Positions 9,175 to 17,055 of a stretch of 29,401 nucleotides of DNA are shown piece by piece (the first letter of the stretch is position 1; each line of letters starts with the position of its first letter). The position numbers and the translations under genes were made by a program. The DNA is from Bdellovibrionales bacterium (GTDB taxonomy: Bacteria; Bdellovibrionota; UBA2428), in NCBI GenBank assembly GCA_018266335.1, contig JAFEAR010000161.1, positions 1-29,401 on the forward strand, given 5' to 3'. Below the pieces are notes generated by a model that saw only the letters and a program-made list of their open reading frames with translations, had not been told where the DNA came from and searched no databases.

Positions 9175-10094
9175 ATATTATCTTCGACGCGTCCTTGCCG
9201 AACGGCTTCGTGGACTAAGAAGTCATCGATGGCATCTTGAGGAATAAGGTGCGACGGCAGCGCATGAGTAAGACGAATGCGGCGATTGATGCGCGGACCA
9301 CGACGAAAAAAGTGACGAGCGATCTCGATATCATTTTGCAACGAGCCAACCATAAAATCGGGGACAAAGGGATTTTCCAAAAGAGCTTCTAAAATTTGTA
9401 CCAACAGCTGGTGACTACGTCCCTCCAGGAAACTTTCCAGAGAACGCACCCACTCCAGCCGAAACCCGGTCGTGTAATTATGGGGAGGAGAGCGACGAGC
9501 TAAGCGAGAAGGCATTTGAAATCGCAGCTCCCGATTCTGAGCCGTCCACACGAGCCGTAACAATGCCGCATAGCCTTCCTTCATGCGTCGGCTACTACGA
9601 AAACTGCCAAAAAGTTTGAAAGATTTCTCTTTAGGGTTGCGAGTGAGCTTGAAGCGAACTTGCAGCGGGGGATCTTCGTGCGGACATTCCAGCACCTGAA
9701 CCCCCACAAAGTAATATCGTTCGGGACTGGTATTAACCACGTTGAATTCAGGACTGAGTTCGCGCAAAAACTTGTTTTCGCGAAGCAACGCATCCTTCTC
9801 CGAGGCCAGCTCTTCCCACTCTAAGGTTGCCATTCTACGCAACAAACGAATTACCTTGCGATTGCCGCGTTCGGGTTTAGCGCGGCGATAGCTCAGTAAG
9901 CGCGCACGTAAATTTTTTGCCTTGCCGACGTAAAGAATGTCGCCATCGGAACTTTTAAAAAAATAAACACCGGGGCCCCGTGGAATCTGTGCAAAAAAGT
10001 CGCTGCCTAACTTTTTAATAAGAGGATTTTTGAACGCCGGCGCTGACCACTGAGATCTAGGCACAACTTTAGCTCCAACGCGCCTCTTAGCCAC
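9171..10094 (-). CDS. GIY-YIG nuclease-domain protein (UvrC N-terminal/Cho-like)
   Basis: 307 residues with a GTG start at 10094. Residues about 35-115 form a GIY-YIG domain: IPRGPGVYFF...DGDILYVGKAKNLRARLLSY..., then the conserved Glu region LLRENKFLRELSPEFNVV, as in the N-terminal nuclease half of UvrC and in Cho. The remaining 190 residues are basic and lack the UvrC helix-hairpin-helix and RNase H-like nuclease parts, so this is not UvrC. A role as an auxiliary repair incision nuclease, analogous to Cho, is likely but not shown. It is last in the minus-strand run, 26 bp after the small lipoprotein, and converges on ppc with a stop-codon overlap. Confidence 0.82.
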   Translation of the reverse strand: MAKRRVGAKVVPRSQWSAPAFKNPLIKKLGSDFFAQIPRGPGVYFFKSSDGDILYVGKAKNLRARLLSYRRAKPERGNRKVIRLLRRMATLEWEELASEKDALLRENKFLRELSPEFNVVNTSPERYYFVGVQVLECPHEDPPLQVRFKLTRNPKEKSFKLFGSFRSSRRMKEGYAALLRLVWTAQNRELRFQMPSRLARRSPPHNYTTGFRLEWVRSLESFLEGRSHQLLVQILEALLENPFVPDFMVGSLQNDIEIARHFFRRGPRINRRIRLTHALPSHLIPQDAIDDFLVHEAVRQGRVEDNI

Positions 10095-10120
10095 GATACA
10101 CGTCCGCCCACCAAACTCAG

Positions 10121-10612
10121 TTATTTCTTAATGAAATATCCGTACATTTTGTAGGCCGCTCCACTGGACGCGTAGAACAGTGTCATGCTGACATTAATGT
10201 CCGGTTGACCGTTCTTCGCCGTTCCAAAATCAAAATTAATTTCGTTCTGCGAAATACATTCAAAAGCACTGTGATGATAACCCCACACCAGTCGCTCGAG
10301 AACCGGTACGGAACCATCCTTAGCTTGCTTACCGGAAATACGCAGCAGGGGACCAATCACCGACCCACAACCAACGTCATAAATATCGCCGCCCTCAAAA
10401 CCAGGAGTTGCCACCTCGGCGTAACCGTCTTCCTTGAGTGTCATGACGATCGTCCCTCGACGGCCATCCATGTCGCCGGTATAAGTTCCCTCGTAGACGC
10501 GTGCCGTGGGAATATAATCAGCGGGAACACGACCGTTCTCGACATCTACTTCACAGGCCTGAAGGCCTAACGAAAGCGACAGCACCGCCAAAAGACGAAG
10601 AGAGTTTTTCAT
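10121..10612 (-). CDS. Small lipoprotein of unknown function
   Basis: 163 residues with a lipoprotein signal peptide MKNSLRLLAVLSLSLGLQAC, lipobox LQAC (Cys20). The mature part is rich in Gly and beta-type segments (YEGTYTGDMDGRRGTIVMTL), reminiscent of small beta-barrel or META/lipocalin-like lipoproteins, but I recognise no family. Two further Cys (DVGCGSV, FECIS) could form a disulphide. It starts 2 bp after the stop of the preceding gene, so co-transcription and coupled translation are likely. It is the last probable member of the envelope gene run; the paralogous pair upstream are also exported. Confidence 0.72.
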   Translation of the reverse strand: MKNSLRLLAVLSLSLGLQACEVDVENGRVPADYIPTARVYEGTYTGDMDGRRGTIVMTLKEDGYAEVATPGFEGGDIYDVGCGSVIGPLLRISGKQAKDGSVPVLERLVWGYHHSAFECISQNEINFDFGTAKNGQPDINVSMTLFYASSGAAYKMYGYFIKK

Positions 10613-10614
10613 AT

Positions 10615-11193
10615 TTACTTCACCCTTATATAGACTTTGGCGTATTCACCAAAGGTAGGAACAAGCTCACCGGCCGAAGGTTCCCGGTAAAGAGTTTGGT
10701 CATTCTTTGCGACCATGCACTGAATGAGCTCTACCGTATCGGACACCTGCGGCTGCCCCGGACGATTCACATATATCATGGTGGTTAAATTTCCGGATGT
10801 CTTGCGTCCATCGATAGTTACTATGGCTCCGGACACAATAGGCGCAGCCGCCACAAGGTGCACCAAATCAGCCGCCGAGTGGTAATGCGCCCCACTCAGG
10901 GGATCACGCGCGAACTTCAGCGTGCAGAAAGGCTTACGGTAGTCTAAGGGGGGATTCACCTCGCCCCCCTGAAAAGTGATGCCCTCGTTTTCCGAAACCA
11001 CCGCCCGCTCAAACACTACCTGATTGGGCACAATCACCACGGAGCGCGCAATGCGCGGCAAAGTGTAGCGACGATAAGCCACACCCAATCGGTCCAAGGG
11101 CATATAACCCTTAAGATCAACCGAAGTCTGTGCGCGAAGCGGGGCTGACAAAGCACCCAAGCAAATAAGAATTAAACACTGCACCCGTCCCAT
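10615..11193 (-). CDS. Secreted protein, paralogue of the upstream neighbour (copy B)
   Basis: 192 residues with a Sec signal peptide (MGRVQCLILICLGALSAPLRAQ). It shares with the adjacent 209-residue protein an uninterrupted series of motifs: ENEGITFQGG, NPPLDYRKPFCTLKFARD, HYHS, a strand IYVNRPGQPQ, VELIQCM, QTLYRE and FGEYAKVYIRVK at the C-terminus. Two conserved Cys (PFCT and QCM) suggest one disulphide. No known family recognised. The gap to copy A is 49 bp and to the lipoprotein 2 bp. The conserved core with divergent N-termini fits an old tandem duplication. Confidence 0.72.
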   Translation of the reverse strand: MGRVQCLILICLGALSAPLRAQTSVDLKGYMPLDRLGVAYRRYTLPRIARSVVIVPNQVVFERAVVSENEGITFQGGEVNPPLDYRKPFCTLKFARDPLSGAHYHSAADLVHLVAAAPIVSGAIVTIDGRKTSGNLTTMIYVNRPGQPQVSDTVELIQCMVAKNDQTLYREPSAGELVPTFGEYAKVYIRVK

Positions 11194-11242
11194 AACTCAG
11201 ATATCGCATGATTCCAGCGATGGAGCAAAATACAGCGCTAAC

Positions 11243-11872
11243 TTATTTCAATTTGACTGAAATTTTAATGTACTTACCAAAAACGGTCTTTAATTCGTTC
11301 ATCGTTAATTCGCGGTAAAAAGTCTGACCATTCGAATCAATCATGCATTGAACGAGCTCTACTACGTACGAGGCTTGCGGCTGATTAGGCCGATTAATAA
11401 AAATTGTGGTGGAAATGCTGCCCCCAACCTTTCGCGCGTCCGTTCGCTCCACCTTAGTCGACTCGAATACGCTCGTTGCCGTCTTTGCCACTAACTCTTC
11501 GTTAGATAAATAGTGCGTACGATTCGTTAAATCGCGTGCAAACTTGATGGTGCAAAAAGGCACGCGATAATCTAGCTTGGGATTTGCCACCCCGCCCTGA
11601 AAAGTAATGCCCTCATTCCTCGACATAGCCAAGCTCGCAAAAGCGGCGGTGTTCGGAGTGAAACGCAAGGCTTCGACAACTTCTGAAATTGGTCGACGGT
11701 TATAAGCTTCTGGCAAACTTTCTAGTGCAGGATAATACTCAATCGAAGCATCCCTTGGCGGCGAGAGATCTTCCATTTGAACGATTTGACCATGCAAAAC
11801 CTGCCCCGCCAACGCAGCCCAGCCTAGAGAAACGCCCACTAAACTGACCGAAAGACGGGATAAAACCGGCAT
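11243..11872 (-). CDS. Secreted protein, paralogue of the downstream neighbour (copy A)
   Basis: 209 residues with an N-terminal signal peptide ending near AALAGQVLHGQ. The core from about residue 80 matches copy B: RNEGITFQGG, NPKLDYRVPFCTIKFARD, HYLSNEEL, IFINRPNQPQ, VELVQCM, QTFYRE, FGKYIKISVKLK. The N-terminal 55 residues of the mature chain (EYYPALESLPEAYNRRP...) have no counterpart of equal length in copy B. The conserved Cys pair is PFCT/QCM. Function unknown. The 46-bp gap to the upstream gene and same orientation make co-transcription with the fibre/S26 genes plausible. Confidence 0.72.
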   Translation of the reverse strand: MPVLSRLSVSLVGVSLGWAALAGQVLHGQIVQMEDLSPPRDASIEYYPALESLPEAYNRRPISEVVEALRFTPNTAAFASLAMSRNEGITFQGGVANPKLDYRVPFCTIKFARDLTNRTHYLSNEELVAKTATSVFESTKVERTDARKVGGSISTTIFINRPNQPQASYVVELVQCMIDSNGQTFYRELTMNELKTVFGKYIKISVKLK

Positions 11873-11918
11873 GCTTCCATGTTACAGCAGGAAGGCGCTT
11901 TCCGGGCAAAAAAGTTGC

Positions 11919-13760
11919 CTACTTGGCATAGATGTTTGTGATATCTCGCGACGGCAATGTGTAAAGTTTGGCGTCAATCGAATTAGGATCGCGCTGTGCC
12001 GCTCGGTAGCTCTCACGTAGCGATTTTACGGTGCCTCCATCCATAACGTAAGGCTCACCGCCCCCCTTGGATGACGGTACTTCTACCTCCAACCACGAAC
12101 GCCCCGATCCACGCACCAACCGCACTCCAGGCACTCCCGACTCCCACAAGGCCGCCGCCAATAGCGTGGCATCTCCCTCTGGGGGTAAATTCTCGGAAAG
12201 CCGTTTGACCTGCTCTAGTCGCGGCAAGGCCGAAAAATTTTTCTGCGAAGTGATGCGAGCCGCTTGGTTCAAATAAGTCAGAGAACTCCCTTTCAGCGGC
12301 AACGAAGAGTCGCGCAGCGTCCGAGGAATTTTACTCATGCCCGTCATGCGAAAGACATTTTCCGTCTTAATCAACGCCTGATTCCCTCGGCGCCCCGAAA
12401 TAACCGTCCACCCGTCTTGCGAACGGCGAAAGTACCCACCGCGAATAATTCCATCGGGCCCCCGAAAACGCACCCGTTCCCCCACCGCAAACTCCAACGG
12501 CTCGCTGATCGATGCAGTTACATTGCGCGGCTTCAGCTGCCGAATCGCCGACTCAACAGCTCCTTGAGGGCCAGCTCCCGTACGCACCGCTTTTTCAATA
12601 CCTTGGGAAGCCATGAATAAGTTGGCCGCCGCCTGACCACCTTTGACTTGCGCGGCGTTTCGCTCGCGCACGCTGTCAGGATCTTTGCGCAAAGAAGCTC
12701 TCCCCGCGATACGCATTTGGCGCCCCACCTCTCCCACCGACTGAGATGCCACAGCAGCGGAGGCACTGGTCGCAAGCAACATTCCCGCTGCTTCAGGTAG
12801 AAAAGCCACAGCGAGTCCCAAACCACCTGCCATAGCCGCCGAGGCCACCATGTCATCGAGAACATGAGTTTTTTGGTAAGCATTCGCTAACTCACACGCA
12901 AAATCAGTGCGAAGGGTCAACGAAGTGGATTGCGCCATAATATTCACGCCTGCCATTTTGCTAATTCCAACAAAACCGGCCGCTCCAGACGCAAAAGCGC
13001 CAGTCATAAGCCAGGCCTTGCGCACACCTTCTGCAGCTTTACCTGCCTTTACAAAGGCCGAGGTTCCAGTGGCCACAGCGCCTAGCTCTACACCGGTTGC
13101 GGCCAACGCCGTCGTTGCGAGTGTCGTAACGGCAAATTCCGTAAGAATTTTAGGGAGCTCACTGCGCGCAATCTTTTGATCGCTCTGTTGCAAACTAAGC
13201 TTTGAGGTCAACTCTACTCGATTCAGAAGCGTTTCCTGAATAAGCTTGTTGATATCTGCATAAGCTGCGTCGAAACGAGTGACACGAATGCGCGCCTTCA
13301 GCTGCTCAGAAGCATCCTTAAATGCTCTTTGTTCATCCGTAGGATTAGCTACACTATTTAGTTTAACTAGGGCCTGCCCCCAGTTCTCGTAGGCCCTGGC
13401 GAATGGAGGATTACGCGATAAAGCCGCCTTCAACGCTTCGTCTTTACGCTGCTCAAGCAATGCATACACAGCCATCTTTGCGCCAGAAGACATGCGACTT
13501 TCACGCAAGAAAGCCGAAATTTGATTTTGCAAAGTAGCTGGATCCGAAATGCCCGAAATGTTTTGCAGATGCCTACGAAACGCTACAATTTGGTTGCGAT
13601 CTTCCGGTCCCAATTTTTCAATGCAATTGAGAGAAGGTTTCGGAGAGGAGCTTGGCTCCGACACGCCTACTCCTCCAGAATGCACCTCAGCTTCGCCATA
13701 GGCTGCACTGCCTAGAGCAAACCCAAGCCCACACACCCAAAACAAGTGCCATCGATTCAT
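11919..13760 (-). CDS. Exported protein with helical N-terminus, hydrophobic centre and transglutaminase-like C-terminus
   Basis: 613 residues. ATG 13760 is chosen over ATG 13889 because GGGAG lies upstream and a signal peptide follows (MNRWHLFWVCGLGFALGSAAYGEA). Residues about 50-200 are helical and TPR-like (NPPFARAYENWGQALVKLN). Three Ala/Gly-rich hydrophobic stretches (about 215-355) could cross or insert in a membrane. Residues about 430-470 (GERVRFRGPDGIIRGGYF...GWTVISG) look like a small SH3/KOW-like barrel. The last 100 residues resemble a transglutaminase-like core: LLAAALWESGVPGVRLV, SWLEVEV and YVMDGG, with Asp574 in the position of the catalytic Asp but no evident catalytic Cys or His. 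I regard it as a probable pseudoenzyme; this is inference from motif shape. It lies between the S26-like gene (37 bp) and the paralogous pair (46 bp). Confidence 0.68.
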   Translation of the reverse strand: MNRWHLFWVCGLGFALGSAAYGEAEVHSGGVGVSEPSSSPKPSLNCIEKLGPEDRNQIVAFRRHLQNISGISDPATLQNQISAFLRESRMSSGAKMAVYALLEQRKDEALKAALSRNPPFARAYENWGQALVKLNSVANPTDEQRAFKDASEQLKARIRVTRFDAAYADINKLIQETLLNRVELTSKLSLQQSDQKIARSELPKILTEFAVTTLATTALAATGVELGAVATGTSAFVKAGKAAEGVRKAWLMTGAFASGAAGFVGISKMAGVNIMAQSTSLTLRTDFACELANAYQKTHVLDDMVASAAMAGGLGLAVAFLPEAAGMLLATSASAAVASQSVGEVGRQMRIAGRASLRKDPDSVRERNAAQVKGGQAAANLFMASQGIEKAVRTGAGPQGAVESAIRQLKPRNVTASISEPLEFAVGERVRFRGPDGIIRGGYFRRSQDGWTVISGRRGNQALIKTENVFRMTGMSKIPRTLRDSSLPLKGSSLTYLNQAARITSQKNFSALPRLEQVKRLSENLPPEGDATLLAAALWESGVPGVRLVRGSGRSWLEVEVPSSKGGGEPYVMDGGTVKSLRESYRAAQRDPNSIDAKLYTLPSRDITNIYAK

Positions 13761-13797
13761 ACCTTCGCTCTCCCTTGCCCAAGTATAACCGACTCTT

Positions 13798-14319
13798 TTA
13801 TTGCTGCACACGGCCCGCCAGCTGATCTCGCTTAACAGGCCCAAAGCGGCTCGAATCAAGCGATCCACCAACCACGGTACCAAACACAAAAAAGGTATCT
13901 GGAGGCATCAGACCGCGAAAAGATTCCTCATAAAGAGCCAACATTTTGTAGCCCTTCCCTCCAAAGAAATAGGGCGTTCCCATCGGAGTTTTTAATACTT
14001 CATCGTTTACGCGCATGTGATAGCCGTCTCGAAAAGGAACCAAGCGAAATTTATCTCCTGGCAACACACGAGCCATTTTTATGATGGGGCGCGCGCGGTA
14101 ATCAAACTTAACAATAACAACGTCGTTTCGCAGGACTGGGTGACAAGCGTACCAACCATTTTGAATGTTAACTACGCTGCCTGGAGTGAAAATCTCCAGC
14201 ATAGACTCGCCCGCCACAATGCGAGATTCTGCTTGCACCTGACACTCAGCATAGGCCGCGGCAGGAGGCCAAACTACAGAAAGCAGAAGAAGCAGAAAAA
14301 GCCTTGGAACATGAAGCAT
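13798..14319 (-). CDS. Periplasmic signal-peptidase-I-like (S26 family) protein
   Basis: 173 residues. ATG 14319 shares its A with the TGA of the fibre gene (TGATG), so translation is coupled; a longer frame from 14475 only overlaps that gene. A cleavable signal peptide (MLHVPRLFLLLLLSVVWPPAAAYA) replaces the usual membrane anchor. All SPase I boxes can be traced: AGESM with the presumed nucleophile Ser39 (canonical SGxSM), NDVVIVKF (GDIVvf), IIKMARVLPGD with general-base Lys81 (yiKRVigLPGD), and PPDTFFVFGTVVGGSLDSSRFGPV (GhyFvmGDNR.nSxDSRxfG.V). Compact periplasmic S26 proteases such as conjugative TraF mature pilins, so a role in processing the neighbouring surface proteins is attractive. 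The GDNR Asp-Asn-Arg is replaced by Thr-Val-Val, so activity needs proof. Confidence 0.82.
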   Translation of the reverse strand: MLHVPRLFLLLLLSVVWPPAAAYAECQVQAESRIVAGESMLEIFTPGSVVNIQNGWYACHPVLRNDVVIVKFDYRARPIIKMARVLPGDKFRLVPFRDGYHMRVNDEVLKTPMGTPYFFGGKGYKMLALYEESFRGLMPPDTFFVFGTVVGGSLDSSRFGPVKRDQLAGRVQQ

Positions 14320-16895
14320 CAGTACCAGATTGTAACCCGGCCCGTTCCACCTGCGCCAGGCGCACCAGCGCCATAGCAGCCCGATCCGCCACCACCGCCG
14401 CCAGGCGAGCCCCCTGCCGTGCCATTGATGTTGACAGGATACATGACTCCGGGACTTCCTCCCGCACCTCCACACGGACTAGATCCGCCATGAAACCCGA
14501 AATAGTTCGCGTAGCTAACGGTCGTACCCGGATTCCCCGGCTGACCATAGAAATTCACACTGCCACTGGGAGTTCCTCCTGCCCCACCAACCAATTCCTT
14601 GCTGCCCCCAACTCCGCCGCCAGCAATAACAGCGCCATCGAAAGAGGAACTTCCACCTGAAGTACCAACTGTTCCAGCTCCTGCAGCGCTAGGAGCTGCT
14701 CCACCACTTCCAACGATCACCGAGTAGCTGTTACCTGGAGTCACCGTGTAGTAGGCCCACGCCATTGAGCCTCCACCGCCGCCGCCCGCACCGTAGGTAC
14801 ACCCCGACGCCGTACCTCCCCCACTACCTCCACCGCCGCAAACTTCAACTTTAATTCGCGTTACACCGGCCGGTGCAGTCCACGTGGTCGTAACGCCCGT
14901 AAGGTAAGATCGTACGTATTGAAAATCGTTCACTCCGCCTCCAGCTGCATCAACATAAGCTTTTGTCGCTGCATCGAGACTATTGGTAGGAGCCGCGGCA
15001 AGAGCAAGGTTTCCGGTCATGGTCCCACCCGCCAAAGCTAGCTTTGCATTCAACTGTGTCTGCACCGCGCCAGTCGCACCACTGAGGTAACCGAGTTCGG
15101 TGTCCGTTACGCTGGAGGCAGCCAAGTTTTTGGAACTGTCGGTTGCAATCACACGGTTAGCGGTAAGGCTGGTGGCATTTAAGGTCGCAGCCGTTACGGT
15201 ACCCGTGGAAGTGATGGCCGCGCCGACTTGCAAAGCACCGGACATCGAATCGCCGGTTTTAGCCACCTTGCCGGAGATGCCAGCGGTGGTGGTGTTGATG
15301 CTGTTGATCTGCGTTTGCAGAGCAGCCGTTACACCGCTGAGATAACCAAGTTCGGTATCGGTGGTAGAGAAGGCCGAAGACACGACGTTCTTAGAGCCAT
15401 CGAAGAGGGCGATACGCGAGGCGGTTGCACCGGTAACGTTCACACCCGAGCCCGTCACAACACCCGTGGAAGTGATGGCTGCACCGACTTGGAGGGCGCC
15501 CGACATAGAATCACCGGTTTTGGAGACTTTGCCGCTGATTCCGGAGGAGTTGATGTTGTTGATCTGCGTTTGCAGAGCAGCCGTTACACCACTGAGATAG
15601 CCAAGTTCGGTGTCGGTGGTAGAGAAGGCCGAGGACACTACGTTCTTAGAGCCATCGAAGAGGGCGATACGTGAGGCGGTTGCACCGGTAACGTTCACAC
15701 CCGAGCCCGTCACAACACCCGTGGAAGTGATGGCTGCACCGACTTGGAGGGCGCCCGACATAGAATCACCGGTTTTAGCCACCTTGCCAGAGATGCCAGT
15801 GGTGGTGGTGTTGATGCTGTTGATTTGCGTTTGGATGTTTGAGGTAGCACCGCTGAGGTAGCCAAATTCAGTATCAGTTACAGCAAAGGCAGAAGAGGTT
15901 ACGTTCTTAGACGAGTCCAAGAAGGCAAAGCGCGAGGCCGTAGCCGAGGTTGCACGCAGGTTAAGACCCGAGATTAAACCCGTGCTGGTTACGCTAGCTG
16001 CGCCGGCTAAGTTGTCCGAGCCGTCGATCGTAATGCCCGAGTTCGAGAGCTGCGAACCATCGGTTGCAGCCCAGCGAGGAATGGCGGTGAGGGTCGAAGT
16101 GCCAGGACCCGGGATACTGCCCGAGGCGCCTGCATCGTTTGCCCAGTAGAAGGTTTTGGTGGTGGCGTTGAACTTCATGACTTGGCCGTTACCGCCGTCG
16201 ACGTCGGGCATGATCCACGACAAGTCACCGGCAAGAGTGGCAGGAGCCTTCAGTCCAAGATAGTTCGTGCCGCTACCCGTAGATTCGTACAAGCGAAGCT
16301 CGCCCTGGTTAGCGAGCGAGATCGTATTCGCCTGCACCGTGCCGCCCACTTGCAGGCTGCCCGACATAGAGTCGCCCGTTTTGCTGACTTTGTTCGTAGC
16401 GCTACCCAGGTTGTTAATTTGGGTTTGCAGAGCAGCCGTTACACCGCTCAGGTAGTTCATTTCCACTGCACTAACTGTCACGCCGTGCAAGGAACCTGCA
16501 CTTAGCGCAAACACCGTGCCCTTGGCGCGAATGCGCGGCTTCACCGTGTTCGTGTCGTAGCTGATTTCAAAGTACACGCCGCCGCTCGATGCGCTTGCTG
16601 CCATCTGCTGCACTAAATTAGGCGAACCCGTGGTGGCATCTAAATTAATTGTAAACTTGCCACCTGCTCCCAAAATTACCGAGGAATAAGTGCTCGAGGT
16701 CCAAAGCAAGCTGCCGCCCGTGGCCGCGTCGTAGGCCCTCACCACCATCGAATGCGTGCCCGTTACCGGCAAACCCGCCGCATCGTACACCGCTCCATCA
16801 ACGCGGATACTTTGAGGCGTGGCAAAACTCTCGCGCCCCCGTAAAAGCCCAAACAAACAGAGCACAGCAAAAAACTTCAGAAATACGTTCCACAT
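14319..16895 (-). CDS. Fibre-like secreted surface protein with tandem repeats and glycine-rich C-terminus
   Basis: 858 residues. Signal peptide (MWNVFLKFFAVLCLFGLLRGRESFA), then an N-terminal beta domain (about 27-130; VDGAVYDAAGLPVTG...). Five TExxYLSG-type elements (consensus TELGYLSGVTAALQTQIN) alternate with four KTGDSMSGxLQVG elements plus one GGTMTGNLAL, as in phage tail-fibre-like trimeric stalks. The C-terminal 170 residues are Gly/Ser-rich after VTTTWTAPAGVTRIKVEVCGGGGSGG, a layout seen in surface adhesins and phage fibres. No other phage gene is nearby. It is the first gene of the minus-strand run and diverges from the TIGR02147 regulator (160-bp gap). It likely forms a surface fibre or adhesin, perhaps for prey or surface attachment (inference). 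Its stop overlaps the S26-like start. Confidence 0.83.
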   Translation of the reverse strand: MWNVFLKFFAVLCLFGLLRGRESFATPQSIRVDGAVYDAAGLPVTGTHSMVVRAYDAATGGSLLWTSSTYSSVILGAGGKFTINLDATTGSPNLVQQMAASASSGGVYFEISYDTNTVKPRIRAKGTVFALSAGSLHGVTVSAVEMNYLSGVTAALQTQINNLGSATNKVSKTGDSMSGSLQVGGTVQANTISLANQGELRLYESTGSGTNYLGLKAPATLAGDLSWIMPDVDGGNGQVMKFNATTKTFYWANDAGASGSIPGPGTSTLTAIPRWAATDGSQLSNSGITIDGSDNLAGAASVTSTGLISGLNLRATSATASRFAFLDSSKNVTSSAFAVTDTEFGYLSGATSNIQTQINSINTTTTGISGKVAKTGDSMSGALQVGAAITSTGVVTGSGVNVTGATASRIALFDGSKNVVSSAFSTTDTELGYLSGVTAALQTQINNINSSGISGKVSKTGDSMSGALQVGAAITSTGVVTGSGVNVTGATASRIALFDGSKNVVSSAFSTTDTELGYLSGVTAALQTQINSINTTTAGISGKVAKTGDSMSGALQVGAAITSTGTVTAATLNATSLTANRVIATDSSKNLAASSVTDTELGYLSGATGAVQTQLNAKLALAGGTMTGNLALAAAPTNSLDAATKAYVDAAGGGVNDFQYVRSYLTGVTTTWTAPAGVTRIKVEVCGGGGSGGGTASGCTYGAGGGGGGSMAWAYYTVTPGNSYSVIVGSGGAAPSAAGAGTVGTSGGSSSFDGAVIAGGGVGGSKELVGGAGGTPSGSVNFYGQPGNPGTTVSYANYFGFHGGSSPCGGAGGSPGVMYPVNINGTAGGSPGGGGGGSGCYGAGAPGAGGTGRVTIWY
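15351..15835 (-). repeat. Near-identical tandem repeat (255 bp) inside the fibre gene
   Basis: The segment beginning TTCGGTATCGGTGG at 15351 recurs at 15606 as TTCGGTGTCGGTGG. Over about 140 bp (from ACGTTCTTAGAGCC to the KTGDSMSG codons) the two copies differ at about one base. A third, more diverged copy is shifted by 261 bp (15090-15350). Such low divergence, also at silent sites, points to recent duplication or gene conversion. Confidence 0.85.
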
Positions 16896-16964
16896 TATGT
16901 TTAAAGGATACAGATCGAGGGGGGTGAAACGGCCAAATCAAGTTCAAGAGATTTGATGCAGTTA

Positions 16965-17042
16965 GCTCAAGCCACTGATATTGCTTGAGGTTTTACATAA
17001 TTAATTTTCACCAACAATCTTTCATCCAAGCGATTTTGTTGG
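16965..17042. promoter_or_regulatory. Two inverted repeats between the fibre operon and the TIGR02147 regulator
   Basis: The 160-bp divergent gap (16896-17055) contains CTCAAGC (16966-16972) N10 GCTTGAG (16983-16989), a dyad spaced for a dimeric regulator. It also contains CCAACAA (17011-17017) N18 TTGTTGG (17036-17042), which ends in the GGAAGA ribosome-binding site of the regulator gene and could fold over it. Placement suggests control of one or both divergent units; the binder is unknown. No strong -35/-10 pair was identified. Confidence 0.4.
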
Positions 17043-17055
17043 AAGAATCGTTTCT

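Noticed and set aside
12067..13179. Plus-strand ORFs opposite the 613-residue secreted protein
   Set aside because: Antisense shadows with no start signals or domains.
13798..14475. Longer start for the S26-like protein at 14475
   Set aside because: The extra 52 residues are Arg/Trp-rich out-of-frame translation of the glycine codons of the fibre gene; ATG 14319 gives a clean signal peptide.
14319..16895. Prophage tail region
   Set aside because: The fibre-like gene carries a Sec signal peptide and no capsid, terminase, tail or integrase genes are nearby.
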